In this document: positions 1 to 6,351 of the stretch, in pieces | How the letters are laid out: each line of letters starts with the position of its first letter | Numbering within the stretch: position 1 is the first letter of the stretch | Source: Oscillospiraceae bacterium | GTDB taxonomy: Bacteria > Bacillota > Clostridia > Clostridiales > Clostridiaceae | Assembly: GCA_009785875.1 (NCBI GenBank) | Contig: WQUF01000086.1 | Coordinates: 1 to 7,259 of the forward strand | Length of the DNA stretch: 7,259 bases | Direction of reading: 5' to 3' | The notes under the pieces: generated by a model | Seen by the model: the letters and a program-made list of their open reading frames with translations, nothing else | Database searches by the model: none | What the model was told of the DNA's origin: nothing | Position numbers and translations under genes: made by a program

Positions 1-7
1 TTGTATT

Positions 8-742
8 ATGAATGTTAAGCTTATTTTAGAATTTGAAGGCACAAATTATAGCGGATGGCAAAAACAACAAAATTCTAATTCTATACAAGGTGTAATTGAG
101 GATAAGCTTTCACAATTGACAGGTGAAGAAATAGATGTTATAGGTTGCGGTCGCACAGATGCAGGAGTTCATGCCAGAAAATATACATGTAACTTTAATA
201 CAAATACCTCAATTCAACCTGACAGGATTTATCTTGCTTTAAACAAACTTCTTCCATGTGATATTGTAGCTATAAATTCAAAGCTTGCATCAGATAATTT
301 TCATTCAAGATATAATGCAAAATTAAAATCTTATTCTTACACTCTGTCTTTAAGGAAGGTGAGAAGTGCAATATGTAGAAATTTTTGCTTTGATGTAAAT
401 TCTGATGTTAGTATTGAAAAGATGATTGAGGCATCCAAACATATCATTGGGCTACATGATTTTACTGTTTTTAGGAATACAGGAAGTTCTAATAAAAACC
501 CGATTAGAAATGTTACAGATTTAAAAATAATAAAGCAAGATGGCTTTATTAAAATATATATCACTGCGGATGGATTTTTATACAATATGGCGAGGATTAT
601 CAGTGGTACTCTACTCGGTGTTGGTACTTTGAAGATTACTCCATCAGATATCGATGAAATGTTTAGGACTTCAATAAGAGATAAAGCTTGTGTTACTCTT
701 CCTGCTCATGGTCTATGTTTAGAAGAGGTTTATTATTCGTAA
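8..742 (+). CDS. truA: tRNA pseudouridine synthase A (TruA)
   Basis: Cytoplasmic enzyme that isomerises uridine to pseudouridine at positions 38-40 of the tRNA anticodon arm. The 244-residue length is normal for the family and the protein appears complete. Visible family motifs are GRTDAGVHA at residues 48-56 with the catalytic aspartate at residue 51, the FHSRYNAKLKSYSYTL block at about 98-113, GFLYNMARIISGTLLGVG at about 189-206, and the C-terminal PAHGLCLEEVYY. The ATG start gives the usual N-terminus (MNVKLILEFEGTNYSGWQ), but only seven bases precede it, so its ribosome binding site and promoter are outside the window. In many Firmicutes truA lies directly upstream of rplM-rpsI; here one small gene and a strong promoter separate them. 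Function is assigned from family motifs and is very secure. Confidence 0.98.
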   Translation: MNVKLILEFEGTNYSGWQKQQNSNSIQGVIEDKLSQLTGEEIDVIGCGRTDAGVHARKYTCNFNTNTSIQPDRIYLALNKLLPCDIVAINSKLASDNFHSRYNAKLKSYSYTLSLRKVRSAICRNFCFDVNSDVSIEKMIEASKHIIGLHDFTVFRNTGSSNKNPIRNVTDLKIIKQDGFIKIYITADGFLYNMARIISGTLLGVGTLKITPSDIDEMFRTSIRDKACVTLPAHGLCLEEVYYS

Positions 743-751
743 CTTGATTAT

Positions 752-757
752 AGGAGG
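752..757 (+). promoter_or_regulatory. Ribosome binding site fixing the start of the 80-aa gene
   Basis: A perfect AGGAGG lies seven bases before the ATG at 765. An in-frame TTG at 744 lies upstream of this site, so it cannot use it; the ATG at 765 is the start. Confidence 0.9.
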
Positions 758-764
758 TAGTCGA

Positions 765-1007
765 ATGAGTGCAGTTGTAGAAAAAATCATAGGAGTACTT
801 ACTCTGATGGATGAAAAAGAAGTAGAAAAAGTATGGGAAATCATTCAGAATGGTTTTATTGTGAAAGAAAAAAGTTGGGAAGATATTGAGACAGTGGAGC
901 CTGACAATATCGATATTGAAATGTTAAAAGAAATTGACAGTAATGAGGAATGCAAGGAATTTATACCTGCCGAAGAAGCATACAAGGAATTAGGACTTGA
1001 TATGTAG
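765..1007 (+). CDS. Small acidic protein, antitoxin-like, function unknown
   Basis: Encodes 80 residues beginning MSAVVEKIIGVL. I do not recognise a named family. What can be seen is an N-terminal helical segment (about residues 1-30, ending in EVEKVWEIIQNGF), then a SWEDIETVEPDNIDIEML stretch, and an acidic tail with ECKEFIPAEEAYKELGL. The overall acidity and the C-terminal EEAYKELGL pattern resemble antitoxins of type II toxin-antitoxin pairs (RelB or Phd-like tails), but this is a resemblance only. The gene begins 22 bases after the truA stop and has its own AGGAGG, so it is probably co-transcribed with truA. No toxin-like reading frame lies in the 207 bases downstream, so if it is an antitoxin it is an orphan. 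A small adaptor or housekeeping protein of unknown role is equally possible. Confidence 0.85.
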   Translation: MSAVVEKIIGVLTLMDEKEVEKVWEIIQNGFIVKEKSWEDIETVEPDNIDIEMLKEIDSNEECKEFIPAEEAYKELGLDM

Positions 1008-1046
1008 AGATAAACTAATAATCATGAATCACTCATGTTTCTATTT

Positions 1047-1067
1047 TAAATTTGAAGATCAAATTTA
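1047..1067 (+). terminator. AT-rich hairpin, possible weak terminator of the truA operon
   Basis: A perfect 9-bp inverted repeat (TAAATTTGA, loop AGA, TCAAATTTA) lies 40 bases after the stop of the 80-aa gene and before the rplM promoter. Its stem is AT-rich and the following bases (TTAATTATGA) are a poor U-tract, so termination would be weak. It is the only hairpin candidate between the two transcription units. Confidence 0.35.
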
Positions 1068-1112
1068 TTAATTATGATATAGTTGAGCAAGTCGATTTTA
1101 TCATTATTTTGT

Positions 1113-1141
1113 TTGACACACTAGATTAGTTATACTATAAT
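1113..1141 (+). promoter_or_regulatory. Consensus sigma-A promoter for rplM-rpsI
   Basis: TTGACA at 1113-1118 and TATAAT at 1136-1141 are both exact consensus hexamers with the ideal 17-base spacer. Transcription should begin near 1148, giving a leader of about 65 bases before rplM. A promoter this strong fits the high demand for ribosomal proteins and separates L13/S9 expression from truA upstream. Confidence 0.93.
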
Positions 1142-1162
1142 GAAAATGTTAATTTGAAAATT

Positions 1163-1183
1163 AGATCCACTAGCCCCGGGTCT
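1163..1183 (+). promoter_or_regulatory. Leader hairpin upstream of rplM, candidate L13 leader
   Basis: AGATCC (1163-1168) can pair with GGGTCT (1178-1183), including one G-U pair, around a nine-base loop ACTAGCCCC. This is the only GC-rich patch in an otherwise AT-rich 5' leader. Putative autoregulatory leaders ahead of rplM are known in low-GC Firmicutes (the L13 leader class), and position and size fit. Membership of that class is an inference that needs a covariance-model search. Confidence 0.5.
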
Positions 1184-1214
1184 TTATATATACTTAAATT
1201 TAGGAGGATACTAT

Positions 1215-1649
1215 ATGAAATCATACTTAGCTAAACCTAATGAGGTTCCACAGAAATGGTATATAGTAGATGTAGAAGGTAAGCCATTAGGTAGAGCAGC
1301 TAGTCAGATAGCTCTTGTATTGCGTGGAAAAAATAAACCTACGTATACGCCTCATGTGGATACAGGAGATTATGTAATTGTCATTAATTGTGAAAAAATT
1401 GTATTGACTGGTAATAAATTAAATCAAAAGATGTTACGACACCATACTCAGTTTCCAGGTGGATTAAAAGAAACTCCGTATAAAGAAGTACTTGCAAAAA
1501 AACCTGAATTTGCGTTTAAAGAAGCTGTTAGAGGGATGTTGCCAAAGGGAACTTTAGGTAGAAAGATGTTCGGCAAGTTAAAGGTTTATAAAGGACCTGA
1601 ACACGAAAATCAGGCGCAAAAACCAGAACCTCTTATTTTAAAATATTAG
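1215..1649 (+). CDS. rplM: 50S ribosomal protein L13
   Basis: Early-assembling 23S rRNA-binding protein of the large ribosomal subunit. The 144-residue length is standard. Recognisable L13 features are KWYIVDVEGKPLGRAAS near residues 14-30, IALVLRGKNKPTYTPHVDTG at about 32-51, DYVIVINCEKIVLTGNK at 52-68, and the VRGMLPKGTLGRKMFGKLKVYKGPEH region at about 105-130. AGGAGG at 1202-1207, seven bases before the ATG, supports the start. It is followed after 15 bases by rpsI, the conserved L13-S9 operon, and is driven by the consensus promoter at 1113-1141. Confidence 0.99.
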   Translation: MKSYLAKPNEVPQKWYIVDVEGKPLGRAASQIALVLRGKNKPTYTPHVDTGDYVIVINCEKIVLTGNKLNQKMLRHHTQFPGGLKETPYKEVLAKKPEFAFKEAVRGMLPKGTLGRKMFGKLKVYKGPEHENQAQKPEPLILKY

Positions 1650-1664
1650 AAAGGAGTTTAGAGT

Positions 1665-2057
1665 ATGGCTAAAATTCAATATTTCGCTACAGGCAGAAGA
1701 AAAAAATCTATAGCTAGAGTCAGGCTATTACCTGGTGATGGCAAGATTATTATTAATAAAAGAGATATAGAAAAATATTTTGGTCTTGAAACCCTTAGAA
1801 TGGTAGTCAATCAACCTCTTGAATTGACCTCCACAAAAGGGAAATATGATGTACTTGTAAATATTTATGGTGGCGGTGTCTCAGGTCAAGCTGGTGCAAT
1901 ACGCCATGGCATTTCAAGAGCACTTGTAAAAGTAGATGGCAATCTTAAACCAGAATTAAAAAAAGCAGGCTTCTTAACAAGAGACTCTAGGATGAAAGAA
2001 AGAAAGAAATATGGTCTCAAAAAAGCAAGAAGGGCACCACAATTTTCAAAAAGATAA
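1665..2057 (+). CDS. rpsI: 30S ribosomal protein S9
   Basis: Small-subunit protein bound to the 3' major (head) domain of 16S rRNA; its C-terminal tail reaches the P-site tRNA. The 130-residue length is standard. Family hallmarks are TGRRKKSIARVRLLPG near the N-terminus, the glycine-rich YGGGVSGQAGAIRHGISRAL at about 68-87, LTRDSRMKERKKYGLKKAR near 103-121, and the invariant terminal SKR. AAGGAG at 1651-1656 precedes the ATG by eight bases. It is second in the rplM operon and is closed by the terminator at 2068-2110. Confidence 0.99.
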   Translation: MAKIQYFATGRRKKSIARVRLLPGDGKIIINKRDIEKYFGLETLRMVVNQPLELTSTKGKYDVLVNIYGGGVSGQAGAIRHGISRALVKVDGNLKPELKKAGFLTRDSRMKERKKYGLKKARRAPQFSKR

Positions 2058-2067
2058 TAATTTTAAT

Positions 2068-2110
2068 AAAAAAACCTTTGAAAAATTTTTTAAAGGTTTT
2101 TTTATTTTAC
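2068..2110 (+). terminator. Rho-independent terminator after rpsI
   Basis: CCTTT (2075-2079) pairs with AAAGG (2092-2096), flanked outside by an A-run pairing with a T-run and inside by an AAAAATTTTT palindrome. It is followed by TTTTTTTATTTT. It lies 10 bases after the S9 stop and ends the ribosomal protein operon. Confidence 0.88.
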
Positions 2111-2139
2111 TTGATTATATGGTTCATTTTCTGTAATAT
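2111..2139 (+). promoter_or_regulatory. Possible promoter for upp
   Basis: TTGATT (2111-2116) and TAATAT (2134-2139) are separated by 17 bases, directly after the rpsI terminator. Both hexamers deviate from consensus. Since a terminator precedes upp, a promoter is expected somewhere in 2105-2165, and this is the best candidate I see. Confidence 0.45.
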
Positions 2140-2185
2140 TAAAGGGAGTTTGTTTTGTTTAAAAAAATTTGGGAGGTTAAATACT

Positions 2186-2815
2186 ATGAGTAATATAACT
2201 ATTATCGATCATCCTTTAATACAACATAAATTATCAATTATCAGGAGCAAGGAAACTGGTTCAAAAGATTTTAGAGAACTGGTGGGAGAAATAGCAATGC
2301 TTATGGCTTATGAAGTTACTAGAGATCTTCAATTGGAAGATGTTGAAGTTGAAACCCCAATCTGTAAAACTACTTGTAAAACTCTTTCAGGGAAGAAAGT
2401 AGCTATCATACCTATTTTAAGGGCTGGCTTAGGCATGGTTGGAGGGATGCTCGAATTAATACCTGCTGCTAAGCTAGGTCATATTGGAGTATATCGAGAT
2501 GAAGGAACTTTAAAACCCGTAGAGTATTTTTGCAAACTTCCACAGGATATACAAGAGAGATACTGTATATTAACCGATCCTATGCTTGCAACTGGTGGAA
2601 CACATTGTTATTCCATATCTCTTTTAAAAGCAAGAGGAGTTCAAAATATTAAACTTATGTGTATCTTAGCTGCACCTGAAGGAATTAAAGTGGTATCTGA
2701 CGAGCATCCTGATGTGGATATTTATGTTGCAGCTGTTGATGAGAGATTAAATGATAAAGGCTATATTGTACCAGGGCTTGGAGATGCTGGTGATAGATTG
2801 TTTGGAACAAAATAA
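2186..2815 (+). CDS. upp: Uracil phosphoribosyltransferase
   Basis: Pyrimidine-salvage enzyme that converts uracil and PRPP to UMP and pyrophosphate in the cytoplasm. The 209-residue length is typical. Visible motifs are the N-terminal DHPLIQHKLSIIRSKETGSKDFR (about 8-30), IPILRAGLGMVGGML (about 75-89), the PRPP-binding LTDPMLATGGTH (129-140), and the uracil-binding GYIVPGLGDAGDRLFGTK at the C-terminus. The frame is open back to 2078, but those residues would lie inside the rpsI terminator; GGGAGG at 2171-2176 precedes the ATG at 2186 by nine bases and fixes the start. The PRPP loop has Thr-His after the two glycines, where Ser-Ala or Ser-Met is more usual. No pyr-type attenuator is evident upstream. 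It converges on the minus-strand gene downstream. Confidence 0.98.
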   Translation: MSNITIIDHPLIQHKLSIIRSKETGSKDFRELVGEIAMLMAYEVTRDLQLEDVEVETPICKTTCKTLSGKKVAIIPILRAGLGMVGGMLELIPAAKLGHIGVYRDEGTLKPVEYFCKLPQDIQERYCILTDPMLATGGTHCYSISLLKARGVQNIKLMCILAAPEGIKVVSDEHPDVDIYVAAVDERLNDKGYIVPGLGDAGDRLFGTK

Positions 2816-2847
2816 AAACTCTGCTTTTATGCAGAGTTTTTATTTTT
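2815..2847. terminator. Bidirectional terminator shared by upp and the convergent HEAT-like gene
   Basis: AAAACTCTGC (2815-2824) pairs perfectly with GCAGAGTTTT (2831-2840) around the loop TTTTAT. On the plus strand it ends in TTTTTATTTTTT; on the minus strand it also leads into TTTTTATTTT. The stem starts at the last base of the upp stop codon. The minus-strand gene's stop codon (2829-2827) lies in the loop, so one arm is also coding sequence. Confidence 0.9.
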
Positions 2848-4176
2848 TAAATAATCTTTTACCATTGATCTCGTTTTTTCTGAGCTGTCATATAAACATT
2901 CATCTAATATTTCATTTGAGATTATTTCATTTTTGCACATGATCTCAACTAAATTAGTTCTACAGAAAGAGCATTGATTTTTTCTATAGGCATAGGATAA
3001 TACTTCAAATCCCTTCTTGCATTTTCTATCTTGAAATATCTTAATGACTAAAAGTGTTAAGTCATGAAAATCGTAATCTGGATTTTCTTTATATTCTTCC
3101 AATACTTCTTGTAAAAATGAATAATCATTATCAAAATTTTTAATCAATAGTCCCAGGGATTCCTTTATTAAAGTCTTATTCCTTAAATTGTCCAAAGCTA
3201 AATCATGTAAATATTTATTATTATACCGTGAAAGGGATTCAAGGCAGATAGATTTTAGAGGCTTATCGTCTGTATTATTGTAAATATGTATTAAATCATC
3301 AATACTATATGGATAGTCTACAAATATAAAAAATAGAACTAAAGCGTATATATTTTTAGGATCTTTTTCGCCTTTTAATCTATCCGCTGCCTGAAGGACC
3401 TCTATATCTTTACAAGACAAAGATGCTTTAGCGGCCATAGACCTTAAAATATTATCTTCAGTAGAATTTACTGCATTTATGAGCATTTGGTAATTTATTT
3501 TTTGCTGATTTGATGATTCTTCTCTTGAGTTTTCTGTAAATAATAGTTTATCTAAAAAATATTTAATATTTTCAGATTTTTCCGATTTCTTCTTAAGCGC
3601 ATTGACTACTTTTTTAACAGAGAATTTTGCCGATAAATACTTTTGTAAATTATCTAATAAAAATATATCCTCATCGATACTATTTTTCATTACACATCCT
3701 ATATTTTCTGCATATTCCGGCAGATAGTTTATTCCGTGAAATTCGCAAAGTCTGATGAATATGACTTCAGTACATTTGATGATGTTTTCATCATATCTAT
3801 TACATTTTTTTTTAGAAAGAGCTGTGAAATATTCATTTAATCGTGTTTGCAGCGCATTGATGGATTTCTCACGACCATCTTTTCCAAATAGATAAAGGAT
3901 TCCAGATAATTGATTAACTATCCAAAAGGAATTAGATTTATGAAATTTTTCTATGATTTTATCTTCAAAAAAATCATCATCGCCTATTAATTTAATAGCT
4001 TCAAACAGATAAGGATATCTTTCATCCTCGCAATTTGGGTCATAACATGTATTATTCAAAGAAGCACAGAGAACAGCATCTTTATATATCATTTTATCAT
4101 CTTTTGAATTTTTTAATTCTAATATTGCACTGCCAATTCCGTAATTTATAGCTTTCTTAAAATCATTTAGTAAAAT
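2827..4176 (-). CDS. HEAT-like helical repeat protein with probable ATT start
   Basis: Encodes 449 residues if translation starts at ATT 4176-4174, or 421 from the first ATG at 4092. The protein is predicted mostly alpha-helical with no signal peptide or membrane segment. Central and C-terminal parts show short repeated helix pairs such as ILRSMAAKASLSCKDIEVLQ, DDKPLKSICLESLSRY and NKYLHDLALDNLRNKTLI, consistent with HEAT/ARM-type scaffolds that bind other proteins or nucleic acid. From memory, large bacterial HEAT-repeat proteins share the N-terminal pattern seen here: YGIGSAILEL, then a segment ending in CASLNNTCYDPNCE and RYPYLFEAI. The first part of that pattern lies upstream of the ATG. 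GAGGTG at 4188-4183 is six bases before the ATT, whereas ATG 4092 has no comparable site. A damaged start or an upstream frameshift is the alternative. The partner and process are unknown. Confidence 0.82.
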   Translation of the reverse strand: MLLNDFKKAINYGIGSAILELKNSKDDKMIYKDAVLCASLNNTCYDPNCEDERYPYLFEAIKLIGDDDFFEDKIIEKFHKSNSFWIVNQLSGILYLFGKDGREKSINALQTRLNEYFTALSKKKCNRYDENIIKCTEVIFIRLCEFHGINYLPEYAENIGCVMKNSIDEDIFLLDNLQKYLSAKFSVKKVVNALKKKSEKSENIKYFLDKLLFTENSREESSNQQKINYQMLINAVNSTEDNILRSMAAKASLSCKDIEVLQAADRLKGEKDPKNIYALVLFFIFVDYPYSIDDLIHIYNNTDDKPLKSICLESLSRYNNKYLHDLALDNLRNKTLIKESLGLLIKNFDNDYSFLQEVLEEYKENPDYDFHDLTLLVIKIFQDRKCKKGFEVLSYAYRKNQCSFCRTNLVEIMCKNEIISNEILDECLYDSSEKTRSMVKDYLKNKNSA

Positions 4177-4182
4177 TTAACT

Positions 4183-4190
4183 CACCTCTT
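4183..4190 (-). promoter_or_regulatory. Ribosome binding site pointing to an ATT start for the HEAT-like gene
   Basis: Read on the minus strand this is AAGAGGTG, close to the anti-Shine-Dalgarno complement AAGGAGGTG. It is followed by AGTTAA and the ATT codon at 4176-4174. No ATG, GTG or TTG exists in the coding frame between the in-frame stop at 4179-4177 and the ATG at 4092. Confidence 0.7.
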
Positions 4191-4209
4191 TATTTATCTC
4201 TCTATAGAC

Positions 4210-4215
4210 ATTATA
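4210..4215 (-). promoter_or_regulatory. Possible -10 element for the HEAT-like gene
   Basis: A perfect TATAAT is read on the minus strand 34 bases before the proposed ATT start. No good -35 hexamer lies 16-18 bases upstream (the best is TTCTTT), and the region is AT-rich, so this is only a candidate. Confidence 0.35.
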
Positions 4216-4277
4216 AATAACAAAATGACATAAAAGAATATAATATCCCTATAATTACAATTAGTAAACGTGAAATA

Positions 4278-4307
4278 TTAACTAATGTTTTAAGATTAAA
4301 ATATTAT
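4278..4307 (+). promoter_or_regulatory. Weak candidate promoter for ywmB-murA
   Basis: TTAACT (4278-4283) and TATTAT (4302-4307) are 18 bases apart in the AT-rich divergent region. An alternative is ATGACA (4225-4230) with TATAAT (4250-4255) at a poor 19-base spacing. I cannot choose with confidence. The rest of 4177-4391 shows no other structure. Confidence 0.25.
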
Positions 4308-4391
4308 TATTTATTTAGAAAAGTATTTTAAATATATGATTAATTCTCAAGGATCTTGTCCAAAATAAAAGTATGAGGAGTGAAGGTAGAT

Positions 4392-4976
4392 ATGAAAAGC
4401 AAAATAGCATTAATTCTTATAGTTTCATGCTTTGTATTGTTTATAAATCTAAATCTTGAAAAAGAATATTTGGATAAAATTCAATTAATTTCCAAGGGAT
4501 CTTTTGAAAACTTAAGTGTAACAGTTTTACTCTCTGGGAATAATAATTATGAAAATCAAGTAATGAAGCTTTTAAATTCAATTCAGTTCGTTAAAGACTA
4601 TGATTTAACAAGTCATAAAGAAAATTTAATATATGTAACTACGATTAATATAGATAATCTAAAAAGCTATGATCAATATGAGTCCTTAAAAGATTTATTT
4701 ACAAGATATGAAGGAAAATATTACAACTACGTAAAATTAAGTGGAACTTATAAAATGGAGATTCCAAACGATTCCTATCTTAAAATTAAGCATTCTATAA
4801 TGCAATATTTAAAAAGCAAAAGCGTTAAAGTTTTCGAATTTGAAAATGATAATATGATTTATATAAACAATGACTGGATTGTACCAAATATAGAAAATTT
4901 TAATATAGCTATATGCAAGTATGATAGTGGAACTTACCTATATATAGGGCTTCCTGAAATTATGATGAACTACTAA
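4392..4976 (+). CDS. YwmB-like membrane-anchored or exported protein (DUF1779)
   Basis: Encodes 194 residues. The N-terminus MKSKIALILIVSCFVLFINLN is a signal peptide or signal anchor with one hydrophobic helix (about residues 4-20), so the rest should lie outside the membrane. The remainder is a mixed alpha/beta domain. Its C-terminus, with IENFNIAICKYDSGTYLYIG before PEIMMNY, resembles the end of the YwmB family (DUF1779, TATA-box-binding-like fold). The stronger evidence is position: it sits immediately upstream of murA, as ywmB does beside murAA in B. subtilis, with 25 bases between them. The family's biochemical role is not established; a link to envelope or sporulation processes is inferred only from context. 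The frame opens with GTG at 4380, but that codon overlaps the GAGGAG purine stretch; ATG 4392, preceded by GAGGAG and GAAGG, is the better start. Confidence 0.85.
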   Translation: MKSKIALILIVSCFVLFINLNLEKEYLDKIQLISKGSFENLSVTVLLSGNNNYENQVMKLLNSIQFVKDYDLTSHKENLIYVTTINIDNLKSYDQYESLKDLFTRYEGKYYNYVKLSGTYKMEIPNDSYLKIKHSIMQYLKSKSVKVFEFENDNMIYINNDWIVPNIENFNIAICKYDSGTYLYIGLPEIMMNY

Positions 4977-5001
4977 TTCGAACAAATGGAGGTAAGCTAT
5001 T

Positions 5002-6249
5002 ATGTCTAAATTGATTATTACAGGAAAAAGAGAATTATCTGGTGAGATAATAACGAGCTCCTCGAAGAATTCATCTTTACCTATAATTGCCGCATCGATT
5101 TTAGGAAATGGAACTACTAGGATAATTAATGTACCGAATATTTCAGATGTTAAGATAATGATTGAGCTTCTTAGAGGGATAGGTGCCAAAGTAGATTACT
5201 ATAAAAATACATTATCTATAAATCCGGAATCAATAAATTGTACAGAATTAGTGCAAGAAATATCCAGCAAAATAAGGGCTTCTTTTCAATTTTTAGGACC
5301 GTTCTTAGCAAAATACGGGAAAGCAAAGATATACTATCCAGGAGGGTGTAATATCGGTACGAGACCTATTGAACTTCACCTTAAGGGTCTTTCTTCTCTT
5401 GGGGCATATATTATTAAAGAAAATGGATTTGTTGAAGTTATGGCTAATAAGTTAATTGGAACAAAAATTTATTTGGACTTTCCGTCTGTTGGTGCTACTG
5501 AGAATATTTTGATGGCATCCGTACTTGCAGAAGGCGAAACTACAATAGATAATGCAGCGGAAGAACCTGAAATTACTGATCTCGCTAATTTTTTAAATAA
5601 AATGGGAGCAAGGATATATGGTGCTGGTACCGATTCTATTAAGATTACTGGAGTAAACAAATTAACAGCTTGCAGTTATGAACCTATACCTGATAGAATT
5701 GAAGCAGGAACTTATATGGTGGCTGCTGCTATAACTAGAAGTAAAATAAAAATTAAAAATGTTCATGAAGATTGTCTAAAACCTGTTTCTGCAAAGCTAA
5801 AAGAAATGGGTGTAAACATAGAATCAGGAGATGATGCTATAATCGTAGATGGAAAAAATGAACTTAAATGTACAGATATAAAGACAATGCCTTTTCCAGG
5901 ATTTCCAACCGATATGCAAGCTCAGATTATGGCACTTTTAAGCACTGTAAAGGGAACTAGTATAATAACAGAAACAGTATTTGAAAATAGATTCAATCAT
6001 ATTAATGAATTTAATAAAATGGGAACAAATATTTCTGTATCTGGAAAAAGTGCGATAATTCAGGGAGTAGATAAAATAAGAGGGTGTAAAGTATGCGCTT
6101 CAGATTTAAGAGCTGGTGCTGCACTTGTTCTTATGGGATTATGCGCTGAAGGTGATACGGAAATAGCTGATATGGATCATATAGAACGTGGATATGATAG
6201 TTTGCATTTAAAACTTGAAAATATAGGAGCTCAGATATTTAAAGTTTGA
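5002..6249 (+). CDS. murA: UDP-N-acetylglucosamine 1-carboxyvinyltransferase (MurA)
   Basis: Cytoplasmic enzyme transferring enolpyruvate from PEP to UDP-GlcNAc, the first committed step of peptidoglycan precursor synthesis. The 415 residues match the usual length and the two-domain EPSP-synthase fold. Substrate-binding Lys22-Asn23 appear in SSSKNSSLPI, the catalytic loop YYPGGCNIGTRP carries Cys116 (the cysteine alkylated by fosfomycin in other MurA enzymes), PDRIEAGTYMVAAAIT is at about 230-245, FPTDMQAQ carries Asp304, ETVFENRFNH is at about 324-333, and DLRAGAALVLMGL at 368-380 is followed by Arg396 in HIERGYDSLHLKLENIGA. TGGAGG at 4987-4992, nine bases before the ATG, supports the start. 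It follows the YwmB-like gene and probably shares its transcript. Firmicutes often have two MurA enzymes; context suggests the MurAA-type copy. All catalytic residues checked are present. Confidence 0.98.
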   Translation: MSKLIITGKRELSGEIITSSSKNSSLPIIAASILGNGTTRIINVPNISDVKIMIELLRGIGAKVDYYKNTLSINPESINCTELVQEISSKIRASFQFLGPFLAKYGKAKIYYPGGCNIGTRPIELHLKGLSSLGAYIIKENGFVEVMANKLIGTKIYLDFPSVGATENILMASVLAEGETTIDNAAEEPEITDLANFLNKMGARIYGAGTDSIKITGVNKLTACSYEPIPDRIEAGTYMVAAAITRSKIKIKNVHEDCLKPVSAKLKEMGVNIESGDDAIIVDGKNELKCTDIKTMPFPGFPTDMQAQIMALLSTVKGTSIITETVFENRFNHINEFNKMGTNISVSGKSAIIQGVDKIRGCKVCASDLRAGAALVLMGLCAEGDTEIADMDHIERGYDSLHLKLENIGAQIFKV

Positions 6250-6305
6250 AAATTTGGGTGACCTTTCTAAATTTGGAATTATAAATTATATTACTTAAAT
6301 ATACA

Positions 6306-6351
6306 AAAAAACAATGCATATTAAAGATTTTCTTAATATGCATTGTTTTTT
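6306..6351. terminator. Strong bidirectional terminator between murA and the sigma/anti-sigma pair
   Basis: ACAATGCATATTAA (6311-6324) pairs perfectly with TTAATATGCATTGT (6333-6346), and flanking A and T runs extend it to about 19 bp with an 8-base loop. The plus strand ends in a T-run and the minus strand in TTTTTTT, so it can end murA transcripts and transcripts from the opposing minus-strand genes. Confidence 0.92.

Noticed and set aside
337..585. Minus-strand frame of 82 codons inside truA
   Set aside because: Antisense shadow of a secure gene, with no ribosome binding site or recognisable protein.
744..764. TTG at 744 as start of the 80-aa gene
   Set aside because: It lies before and through the AGGAGG that serves ATG 765, and the added residues would be translated ribosome binding site.
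2078..2185. 36-residue hydrophobic N-terminal extension of Upp
   Set aside because: It would start inside the rpsI terminator. Upp is cytoplasmic with a standard 209-residue length, and GGGAGG precedes ATG 2186.
2751..2942. Plus-strand frame of 63 codons across the end of upp
   Set aside because: It overlaps upp and its terminator and runs antisense into the HEAT-like gene; its low-complexity hydrophobic content reflects base composition.
4146..4166. ATG at 4166 (minus) as the HEAT-like gene start
   Set aside because: It is in a different frame and stops after six codons (MILRKL). It also lies too far (16 bases) from the GAGGTG. It would only matter if there is a frameshift.
4380..4391. GTG at 4380 as start of the YwmB-like gene
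   Set aside because: The codon overlaps the purine-rich ribosome binding stretch; ATG 4392 gives a normal signal sequence.
4938..5189. Minus-strand frame of 83 codons over the start of murA
   Set aside because: Antisense shadow of murA with no supporting signals.
5469..5660. Minus-strand frame of 63 codons inside murA
   Set aside because: Antisense shadow of a conserved coding region.
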